DNA of 5,445 nucleotides from Gammaproteobacteria bacterium UBA3498. Lineage in GTDB: Bacteria; Pseudomonadota; Gammaproteobacteria; Pseudomonadales; Pseudohongiellaceae. The DNA is taken from NCBI GenBank assembly GCA_002377605.1, contig DFQD01000020.1, forward strand, positions 12,797-18,241, written 5' to 3'. The first letter of the stretch is position 1. Every line of letters begins with the position of its first letter. The translations under genes and the position numbers were made by a program. Below, in pieces: positions 1-5,445 of this stretch. Under the pieces are notes generated by a model. It ran no database searches. It was not told the DNA's origin and saw nothing but the letters and a program-made list of their open reading frames with translations.

Positions 1-69
1 TTCTGAATCTGAATAAGTACATCCATACTCGGTTTCAACCGTTGTAAAAATAGCCTTCCTTATTCTATT

Positions 70-106
70 AACGCTTTAAGGAACGAGACTTGAAAGAACG
101 CTTTAA
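70..106 (+). repeat. Short direct repeat AACGCTTTAA flanking the start of pheA
   Basis: The ten bases AACGCTTTAA occur at 70-79 and again at 97-106, 27 bases apart, which is an exact number of codons. One copy abuts the Shine-Dalgarno site and the other lies in codons 3-6 of the gene. It may be a trace of a small duplication or chance. No function is claimed. Confidence 0.4.
78..82 (+). promoter_or_regulatory. Ribosome binding site of the prephenate dehydratase gene
   Basis: AAGGA lies 7 bases before the TTG at 90, which is good Shine-Dalgarno spacing. There is no ATG or GTG in this frame between the preceding in-frame stop (TAA at 69-71) and the conserved N-terminal motif, so this site decides the choice of the TTG start. 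Confidence 0.7.
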
Positions 107-920
107 AGTAGCCTACCTGGGACCGGAAGGGACATTCTCTCAAGCGGCAGCAATTAGCCACTTCGGATACGATTGTGAATTACACGATTGCGATAGTATC
201 GATGATGTTTTTTCTGTAGTTGCGAGTTCAAAAGTCGACTATGGCGTGGTACCAGTTGAAAATTCTACAGAAGGAGCGGTTAATAATACTCAGGATTGTT
301 TAATAGACAGCACTGTTCAAATAGTTGGAGAAGTTATTGTTTTAATCCAACATTGTTTGTTAACAAAACCTGGCGCGAAGATAACTGGGATTGAAAAGAT
401 TGCATCACACAAACAATCATTGGCGCAATGCAGAAGTTGGGTTCGGCAGTCATTCCCAGAAGCTGAATTAATTGAGTGTCCGAGTAACGCACAGGCTGCA
501 AAACTCGCGTTAGCGGATAGCAGTATAGGCGCCATTGCAGGCTCATTGGCAGCGAAAGCTTATGGTTTAAATATTCAGAAAGAGCAAATTCAAGATCAGC
601 AACATAACAGTACACGGTTTTTAGTGTTATCCAATCACCCTGCCAAATCGAGCGGGAATGACAAAACGAGCGTTCTTATTTACACGGAGAACAGGCCGGG
701 GGCACTCTTCAGAATTCTCGAACCATTTGAAAATCTACAAATAAGTCTGACTAAAATTGAAACTCGTCCGACAAAAAATCAAGCTTGGGCTTATGTATTT
801 TTTATTGATTTTGAAGGTCATGTAACTGACGATAAAATTGTTGAGTTATTCCGGAGATTACTTATCTGTACTGCAGAAATTAAGATTTTGGGCTCTTATC
901 CAATTTTTATTGCGGGCTGA
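90..920 (+). CDS. pheA: Prephenate dehydratase with ACT domain, lacking a chorismate mutase domain
   Basis: This cytoplasmic enzyme decarboxylates and dehydrates prephenate to phenylpyruvate, the phenylalanine branch of aromatic amino acid synthesis. The 276-residue product has a dehydratase domain at about residues 5-180, with GPEGTFSQ (11-18), VPVENSTEG (54-62), SHKQSLAQC (106-114) and the catalytic-region NSTRF (173-177). A C-terminal ACT domain follows at about 190-273, with the GAL motif (204-206) and ETRP (224-227), a form of the ESRP phenylalanine-binding motif, ending in LGSYP. Feedback inhibition by phenylalanine is therefore expected from family knowledge. Gammaproteobacterial homologues usually carry an N-terminal chorismate mutase domain of about 90 residues. 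Here the same frame has stops at 45-47, 51-53 and 69-71, so that domain is absent. The length matches stand-alone dehydratases. The start is TTG, chosen because it has a well-spaced AAGGA and no alternative. The tyrA-aroA gene follows after 22 bases, suggesting an operon. Confidence 0.95.
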   Translation: MKERFKVAYLGPEGTFSQAAAISHFGYDCELHDCDSIDDVFSVVASSKVDYGVVPVENSTEGAVNNTQDCLIDSTVQIVGEVIVLIQHCLLTKPGAKITGIEKIASHKQSLAQCRSWVRQSFPEAELIECPSNAQAAKLALADSSIGAIAGSLAAKAYGLNIQKEQIQDQQHNSTRFLVLSNHPAKSSGNDKTSVLIYTENRPGALFRILEPFENLQISLTKIETRPTKNQAWAYVFFIDFEGHVTDDKIVELFRRLLICTAEIKILGSYPIFIAG

Positions 921-932
921 AATTGCTCTCAT

Positions 933-936
933 AGGT
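933..936 (+). promoter_or_regulatory. Weak ribosome binding site of tyrA-aroA
   Basis: AGGT lies 6 bases before the in-frame TTG at 943. It is a poor Shine-Dalgarno match, but it supports this start over the far upstream in-frame TTG at 838, which would overlap pheA by 83 bases and add a 35-residue tail unrelated to the TyrA family. Confidence 0.45.
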
Positions 937-942
937 AATGAA

Positions 943-3171
943 TTGTCAGAGATCGTATCAAAAAAAATTTTAATTCTAGGCCTTGGACTGATAGGTGGCA
1001 GTATTGCGCGCGGGCTGAAACAAGCAAACGAAGAGATTTTTATTAGTGCGTGTGATATTGAAGAAGAAGATCTAAATCAAGCGTTAGCAGAAAGAGTTAT
1101 CGACAAATCAGGCTCTCTAAAAGAGTTAGCCCCGAGCTCTGATATTTTGGTAATTGCGCTGCCTTCATTGACAACCATTGAACTCATACCCGAAATCGCA
1201 AGATTGATTGGTAATAATTGTATTGTCACAGATGTAGCCAGCGTAAAGAGCCCGATTGTTAATGCCGTAATGGAACAAACGGATTCATTTAGCAGGCGGT
1301 TTGTTCCCTGCCATCCCATCGCTGGCTCTGAACAAAGCAAATTCTCTGCTTCATACGCTGAGCTATTCTTAAATCGAAACGTGATACTTACCCCACATGA
1401 AAAGTGCACTGTTGATTCGATTAACCAAGTCAATGAATTGTGGCATTTGTTAGGCGCACAGGTGTTAGGAATGGAATCTGGTAAGCATGACGAAATACTT
1501 GCCGCCACTAGTCATCTTCCTCATTTGCTCGCTTACTCTACAGTTGACGTACTAGCTGATCAGCAGCAAAGAGAGAAAATCTTCAAGTATGCTGCAGGAG
1601 GATTTGCAGATTTTAGTCGGCTTGCATCCAGTAACGCGAAAATGTGGTCAGACATATTCGTCGCTAATGCCAAGACTACGGTTGCCGTTCTCGATACCTA
1701 TATTGATCGGCTAGGACAGTTTAGGGAGCAGATAGCGAATAAGAATCATGACTTTCTGATGGATAAGTTTTCTAATGCGAAGGAAGTCAGGGATGAATTC
1801 ATGGGGAAACATTTTGGCGCAGCGATGAATAATCTTAGTGCTGAAACCGTCTTAAATTATGTTGTGGAACCTGGTGGATTTGTATCGGGTGAGATACGTG
1901 TGCCTGGAGATAAGTCAATTTCTCATCGCGCGATAATCCTTGGCGCAATAGCCGACGGCGTAACTAACGTTTCTGGATTTTTAGAAAGTGAAGATGTTCT
2001 GAATACATTAGCAGCATTTCGGGAGATGGGAGTAACTATAACCGGACCTGAAGAGGGTGAGCTGACTATATATGGTGTAGGAAAGCACGGATTAAAAGCG
2101 CCAAGAGTCCCGTTGGATATGGGTAACTCAGGTACTGCGATACGCCTACTTGCCGGGCTACTAGCAGCTCAAGACTTTAACTCAGAGCTAATCGGAGATT
2201 GGTCACTGTGCCAGAGGCCCATGGGGCGAGTGGTCGATCCGTTAACTACTATGGGTGCAAAGATTGAAACTGCAGATGAAAGTAAACCTCCACTAAAAAT
2301 TTATGGCAGGCATCTAAATGGTGTTGATTATGCAATGCATATCGCCAGTGCTCAGGTTAAGTCATGTATGCTCTTCGCAGGGCTCTATGCTGAAGGCGAA
2401 ACCTCTGTGTATGAGCCAGCACCTTGTCGCGATCACACTGAAAGGATGTTACAGGGATTCGGCTACAGACTAATCTGCGATGAATCGAAGAGAACAACAA
2501 AAATTAATAATAATGGCTCTCTCAAAGGCACAGATATTGATGTGCCAGCAGACATTTCCTCCGCAGCTTTTTTTCTTGTAGCAGCCAGTATTTGTCCAGG
2601 TGCAAAACTGACTTTACGGCACGTAGGAGTTAACCCAACACGAATTGGTATCATCAATTTGCTTCACGAAATGGGAGCAAACATTGATATCAGTAATGAA
2701 ACAGAAATTGGTGGAGAGCCGGTCGCAGATCTTAAAGTTTCCTATAGCGAATTAAGTGGAATTACAGTCCCAGCTAATCAAATCCCTTTAGCTATCGATG
2801 AATTTCCAATATTTTTTATAGCAGCTGCTTGTGCCAAAGGTACTACTGAGCTTCGTGGAGCGGAAGAATTGCGGGTGAAAGAAAGCGACCGCATTGAAGC
2901 AATGGCGGTTGGATTGAAATCACTGGGAATCCAAGTTAAGACTTTTCCAGATGGAATTCGCATCGAAGGAGGCGATATTCTTGGGGGGCGCGTTAATAGC
3001 TTCGGCGACCATCGTATTGCCATGGCGTTTTCCATTGCTGCATTGCGTTCTTCGTCAGCGATTGAGGTAGAGAACTGCAGCAATGTGGCAACCTCTTTTC
3101 CGGGATTCGCTGTTTTGGCGAAGCAAGTGGGAATTAATCTCAGCGAGCAGTTGAGTGCTATAGATGAGTGA
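943..3171 (+). CDS. tyrA-aroA: Bifunctional prephenate dehydrogenase / EPSP synthase (TyrA-AroA fusion)
   Basis: One 742-residue cytoplasmic protein joins two aromatic-pathway enzymes. The TyrA part (about 1-300) oxidatively decarboxylates prephenate to 4-hydroxyphenylpyruvate. It shows the nucleotide-binding GLGLIG (13-18), Asp38 at the end of the second strand (suggesting NAD rather than NADP), DVASVK around Ser100, HPIAGSE with the likely catalytic His124, and TSHLPH (189-194). The AroA part (about 305-742) joins phosphoenolpyruvate to shikimate-3-phosphate. It has PGDKSISHR (321-329; Lys324, Ser325 and Arg329 bind substrate), GNSGT (394-398), SAQVK (469-473), RDHTE (496-500), NPTR (564-567), Asp619 in IDEFP, Glu647 in RVKES and GDHR (688-691). 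The two parts meet with almost no linker. The fusion and its length match the Pseudomonas-type enzyme from general knowledge. The start is taken as TTG 943, so that GLGLIG falls close to the N terminus. No ACT domain is present in the TyrA part. The end overlaps cmk by 8 bases. Confidence 0.95.
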   Translation: MSEIVSKKILILGLGLIGGSIARGLKQANEEIFISACDIEEEDLNQALAERVIDKSGSLKELAPSSDILVIALPSLTTIELIPEIARLIGNNCIVTDVASVKSPIVNAVMEQTDSFSRRFVPCHPIAGSEQSKFSASYAELFLNRNVILTPHEKCTVDSINQVNELWHLLGAQVLGMESGKHDEILAATSHLPHLLAYSTVDVLADQQQREKIFKYAAGGFADFSRLASSNAKMWSDIFVANAKTTVAVLDTYIDRLGQFREQIANKNHDFLMDKFSNAKEVRDEFMGKHFGAAMNNLSAETVLNYVVEPGGFVSGEIRVPGDKSISHRAIILGAIADGVTNVSGFLESEDVLNTLAAFREMGVTITGPEEGELTIYGVGKHGLKAPRVPLDMGNSGTAIRLLAGLLAAQDFNSELIGDWSLCQRPMGRVVDPLTTMGAKIETADESKPPLKIYGRHLNGVDYAMHIASAQVKSCMLFAGLYAEGETSVYEPAPCRDHTERMLQGFGYRLICDESKRTTKINNNGSLKGTDIDVPADISSAAFFLVAASICPGAKLTLRHVGVNPTRIGIINLLHEMGANIDISNETEIGGEPVADLKVSYSELSGITVPANQIPLAIDEFPIFFIAAACAKGTTELRGAEELRVKESDRIEAMAVGLKSLGIQVKTFPDGIRIEGGDILGGRVNSFGDHRIAMAFSIAALRSSSAIEVENCSNVATSFPGFAVLAKQVGINLSEQLSAIDE

Positions 3172-3835
3172 TATACCGGTAATAGCTATCGATGGGCCCT
3201 CCGGTTCTGGTAAAGGAACCATTGCGGAAATGGTGGCGAATAGACTGGGTTTTATATTATTGGATAGCGGCGCTTTGTACCGGATATTGGGAATCGCTGC
3301 ACACAAAGCCAATCTGGAACTAGACAACCACAATCAGGTAGCTAATTTAGCACGAACTTTAGAAATTGAATTCTGTAATGCTGGAACAGGAACAGTGTTG
3401 CTAAATGGAGAGGATGTCTCCAAAGATATAAGGACGGAACTCGGCAGTAGTCTAGCATCCCAAGTCGGCTCAATTCCGGCAGCACGTGAAGCACTTTATG
3501 AGCGTCAATTGCGGTTCCGAAAATCACCCGGACTAGTCGCTGATGGACGTGACATGGGGACGGTGATATTTCCAGATGCAACCCTTAAAATTTTCCTCAC
3601 GGCGGTTGTCTCTGAAAGGGCCCAAAGGAGGTATAAGCAGTTGATTGATAAGGGTATTGATGCTACTCTGCCCGACCTTTTGCGAGACCTGAATGAGCGA
3701 GATAGACGAGACACGGAACGTCCGGTTTCACCACTCAAACCTGCTGAAGATGCTGTAATTTTAGATTCGACTGAACTCTCCATCGAGGAAGTGGTAGAGC
3801 AGATTCTTAAACTTTTTGCAGCAGAAAGCAGCTAA
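3164..3835 (+). CDS. cmk: Cytidylate kinase (CMP/dCMP kinase)
   Basis: This enzyme phosphorylates CMP and dCMP to the diphosphates using ATP, in cytoplasmic pyrimidine nucleotide salvage and supply. The 223-residue product is close to the usual length of bacterial Cmk. It has a P-loop GPSGSGKGT (11-19), the CMP-site segment DSGALYR (34-40), DGRDMGT (127-133) and the arginine-rich lid ERDRRDTER (178-186), followed by the typical LDST (200-203) near the C terminus. The ATG start overlaps the tyrA-aroA stop in ATGAGTGA. Only a weak TGAG at 3152-3155 precedes it, so translation is probably coupled to the upstream gene. Its place between aroA and rpsA is the common gammaproteobacterial arrangement. 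No truncation or odd residue was noticed. Confidence 0.96.
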   Translation: MSDIPVIAIDGPSGSGKGTIAEMVANRLGFILLDSGALYRILGIAAHKANLELDNHNQVANLARTLEIEFCNAGTGTVLLNGEDVSKDIRTELGSSLASQVGSIPAAREALYERQLRFRKSPGLVADGRDMGTVIFPDATLKIFLTAVVSERAQRRYKQLIDKGIDATLPDLLRDLNERDRRDTERPVSPLKPAEDAVILDSTELSIEEVVEQILKLFAAESS

Positions 3836-3849
3836 TGGACCTCCAGAAG

Positions 3850-3898
3850 GAAAGTGACTGAGATGCGCAACACCAGCATTGGCGTACTGCAGTCTTTC
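3850..3898 (+). promoter_or_regulatory. Possible first stem-loop of the rpsA leader
   Basis: GACT (3856-3859) can pair with AGTC (3891-3894), and GAAA (3850-3853) with TTTC (3895-3898) across a two-base bulge. Inside these, the seven bases TGCGCAA (3864-3870) pair with TTGgCGTA (3879-3886), with one bulged G, one G-T wobble and an 8-base loop. The fold is hand-drawn and interrupted, so it is much less certain than the downstream hairpin. Confidence 0.3.
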
Positions 3899-3931
3899 GT
3901 TAAGTGACCCGCAATAACTGGATTGTGGTTA

Positions 3932-3962
3932 GTTACGTATTTAATTAATTTAAATATGTAAC
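3932..3962 (+). promoter_or_regulatory. 13-bp hairpin just upstream of rpsA, candidate S1 operator
   Basis: GTTACGTATTTAA (3932-3944) pairs with TTAAATATGTAAC (3950-3962). All 13 positions pair, 12 as Watson-Crick pairs and one as a G-T wobble at 3937/3957, with a 5-base loop TTAAT. The stem ends 23 bases before the rpsA ATG. The following bases are not a T-run, so a terminator is unlikely. A role in rpsA translation control by S1 is inferred from its position and from the known E. coli rpsA leader hairpins. Alternatives are an mRNA-stabilising hairpin or a DNA palindrome bound by a regulator. Confidence 0.55.
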
Positions 3963-3976
3963 CTGTTGTAATTGAT

Positions 3977-3979
3977 GGA
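3977..3979 (+). promoter_or_regulatory. Weak ribosome binding site of rpsA
   Basis: Only GGA, within GATGGAT, lies 6 bases before the ATG at 3986. A weak Shine-Dalgarno is also known for E. coli rpsA, where leader structure drives translation, so the weakness fits rather than argues against this start. Confidence 0.5.
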
Positions 3980-3985
3980 TTTATT

Positions 3986-5445
3986 ATGAGTGAGAATTTT
4001 GCAGATCTGTTTGAACAGAGCTTAAGCGAAATAGATATGACCCCAGGTGCCATTGTAACTGGCACTATAATAGAGATAGATACCGATTGGGTCACAGTTC
4101 ACGCCGGCCTCAAATCTGAAGGCGTTATCCCACGCACACAATTTCTCGATGAACAAGGCAACCTCTCCTTACAAGTAGGAGATGAGGTTAAAGTCGCGCT
4201 AGAAACTGTTGAAGATGGATTCGGTGAAACTCGATTATCCCGAGAAAAGGCGAAGCGCGCAGAGTCTTGGATGGAATTAGAAGCCGCTTATGAAAAGAAT
4301 GACATTGTATGTGGAGTTATCAATGGCAAAGTTAAAGGCGGATTCACGGTTGATCTAAACAATATCCGAGCTTTTTTGCCGGGCTCGCTCGTAGATGTTC
4401 GTCCAGTTAGAGATACCTTGCATCTAGAAGGACAACAATTGGAATTTCGGCTCATCAAGCTTGATCGGAAGCGCAATAACGTAGTAGTTTCCCGCCGTGC
4501 TGTGCTCGAATCAGTTAGCACTGAGGAGCGAGATGCATTACTAGAAAAATTACAAGAAGGTATGTCTGTTAAGGGCATTGTTAAAAACCTTACAGATTAC
4601 GGAGCATTCGTTGATCTGGGTGGAGTCGATGGCCTTCTGCACATCACTGACATGTCATGGAAACGAATCAAGCATCCAAATGAGATAGTGAATGTTGGCG
4701 ATGAAATCGATGTGAAGGTGCTTAAGTACGATCGCGAGCGCAATCGTGTTTCTCTCGGCTTGAAGCAACTTGGTGAAGATCCTTGGCAAGCGATCAAGCA
4801 GCGTTATCCCGAGAATACACAAGTGAAAGCTGTTGTTACAAACCTTACGGATTATGGTTGTTTTGCTGAGTTAGAAGAAGGTGTTGAAGGTTTGGTGCAC
4901 GTGTCTGAAATGGATTGGACTAATAAAAACATCCATCCCTCAAAGGTTGTGCAACTTGGTGATGCAGTAGATGTCATGGTATTGGACATTGACGAAGAGC
5001 GTCGCCGTATTTCTCTTGGTATCAAGCAGTGCTATCAAAATCCGTGGGATGGGTTTGCTGAAAATTTTAAGAAGGGTGACGAGATTTCCGGGAATATTAA
5101 ATCTATCACCGATTTCGGTATCTTCATTGGTTTAGATGGCAACATAGACGGCTTAGTGCATCTGTCTGATATCTCTTGGGATGAGCCAGGTGAAGAAGCA
5201 GTGCGCAACTATAAAAAAGGTGATGAGATTAAAACTATCATCTTGGCTATTGATCCTGAAAGAGAACGTATTTCACTAGGGGTTAAACAATTAGAATATG
5301 ATCCTTTTATGGGCTATGCGTCTGAGTTTGAAAAGGGCAGTATAGTGAAAGGAACCATCATTAATATTGATACTAAGTCTGCCACAGTGGCGCTGCAAGA
5401 AGGTGTTGAAGGAAACCTTCGAGCTTCTGAAATTAGTAGAGATAA
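3986..5445 (+). CDS. rpsA: 30S ribosomal protein S1, 3'-truncated by the window edge
   Basis: S1 is the large RNA-binding protein of the small ribosomal subunit that captures mRNA leaders and helps unfold them for initiation. 486 codons plus two bases are present with no stop. The E. coli protein has 557 residues and the numbering aligns almost without gaps from residue 1, so about 71 residues lie beyond the edge. Six S1 (OB-fold) repeats are visible at about 21-87, 105-171, 192-260, 277-347, 364-434 and 451 onward, the last cut off. The first two, which dock on the ribosome in E. coli, are followed by the RNA-binding repeats. Highly conserved segments include VEDGFGET (75-82), FLPGSLVDVRPVRDTLHLEG (130-149), NLTDYGAF (201-208) and the related NLTDYGCF (286-293), and DIDEERRRISLG (334-345). 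The ATG start gives the usual gammaproteobacterial N terminus beginning MSENFADLFE. Expression is probably high and self-regulated. Confidence 0.97.
   Translation, partial: MSENFADLFEQSLSEIDMTPGAIVTGTIIEIDTDWVTVHAGLKSEGVIPRTQFLDEQGNLSLQVGDEVKVALETVEDGFGETRLSREKAKRAESWMELEAAYEKNDIVCGVINGKVKGGFTVDLNNIRAFLPGSLVDVRPVRDTLHLEGQQLEFRLIKLDRKRNNVVVSRRAVLESVSTEERDALLEKLQEGMSVKGIVKNLTDYGAFVDLGGVDGLLHITDMSWKRIKHPNEIVNVGDEIDVKVLKYDRERNRVSLGLKQLGEDPWQAIKQRYPENTQVKAVVTNLTDYGCFAELEEGVEGLVHVSEMDWTNKNIHPSKVVQLGDAVDVMVLDIDEERRRISLGIKQCYQNPWDGFAENFKKGDEISGNIKSITDFGIFIGLDGNIDGLVHLSDISWDEPGEEAVRNYKKGDEIKTIILAIDPERERISLGVKQLEYDPFMGYASEFEKGSIVKGTIINIDTKSATVALQEGVEGNLRASEISRD

Larger units (their letters stand above)
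3836..3985 (+). promoter_or_regulatory. cmk-rpsA intergenic region, probable rpsA leader
   Basis: These 150 bases separate cmk from rpsA. There is no convincing gene here and no hairpin followed by a T-run, so no terminator. The right half (about 3930-3965) is very rich in A and T. It could hold a promoter, but no -35/-10 pair better than three of six bases in the -10 was found. Two stem-loops can be drawn by hand. In E. coli the rpsA leader is known to fold into several hairpins and to mediate repression by S1 itself. By position and structure this region is a candidate for the same role, which is inference. Confidence 0.5.

Noticed and set aside
30..41. Palindrome-like CGGTTTCAACCG upstream of pheA
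   Set aside because: Only a 4-5 bp arm pair with a tiny loop, no T-run and no recognised operator consensus. Chance is likely.
3..47. Open frame from the left edge ending in TAA (LNLNKYIHTRFQPL)
   Set aside because: It could be the tail of an upstream gene, but 14 codons without a recognisable family ending cannot be told from chance.
42..70. Possible promoter before pheA (TTGTAA with TATTCT or TCTATT)
   Set aside because: Spacing is 13 bases for the better -10, and the alternative at 16 bases is a poor match.
317..615. Minus-strand open frames opposite pheA, and similar ones opposite tyrA-aroA, cmk and rpsA
   Set aside because: All lie inside well-recognised + strand genes and show no domain or motif of their own.
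838..942. Longer tyrA-aroA reading frame starting at TTG 838
   Set aside because: It overlaps pheA by 83 bases and adds 35 residues that resemble nothing in the TyrA family. The start at 943 puts the nucleotide-binding motif at the expected distance from the N terminus.
4066..4071. Perfect TATAAT hexamer
   Set aside because: It lies inside rpsA codons and has no -35 at proper spacing. The TTGTAA at 4053 is only 7 bases away.

Overview
The window is a piece of an ordinary bacterial chromosome, most likely from a gammaproteobacterium. The evidence for this is the gene order prephenate dehydratase, TyrA-AroA fusion, cmk, rpsA, all on the + strand; the fused prephenate dehydrogenase/EPSP synthase; and an S1 protein that follows E. 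coli S1 residue for residue in numbering. By eye the DNA is moderately AT-rich, so it looks unlike a high-GC pseudomonad, although the gene order and the TyrA-AroA sequence are Pseudomonas-like. A marine or otherwise AT-rich gammaproteobacterium is a plausible inference. The genus cannot be fixed from the sequence alone.

Layout: 1-89 is a short upstream gap with no recognisable gene. 90-920 is a prephenate dehydratase with an ACT domain (pheA-type) and no chorismate mutase domain. After 22 bases, 943-3171 encodes the bifunctional TyrA-AroA protein. Its last 8 bases overlap the start of cmk (3164-3835, CMP kinase). A 150-base gap (3836-3985) has no convincing gene but holds two predicted RNA hairpins, one of them a 13-bp stem 23 bases before the next start. 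rpsA (30S ribosomal protein S1) starts at 3986 and runs off the right edge in its sixth S1 repeat.

The first two genes act around the chorismate branch of aromatic amino acid synthesis. AroA makes EPSP, the precursor of chorismate. Once chorismate has become prephenate, PheA sends it to phenylpyruvate (phenylalanine) and TyrA sends it to 4-hydroxyphenylpyruvate (tyrosine). The chorismate mutase needed between AroA and these two enzymes is not in the window. cmk and rpsA are housekeeping genes that commonly sit next to aroA. No intrinsic terminator is visible between any of the genes, so read-through along the whole cluster is possible.

I see no mobile element, CRISPR array, tRNA, rRNA or undescribed system here. 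The points worth a second look are the missing chorismate mutase domain with no hisC between pheA and tyrA-aroA, two successive TTG starts, the mixed residue pattern in the AroA glyphosate-contact loop, and the hairpin-rich rpsA leader, which may be the S1 autoregulation site.
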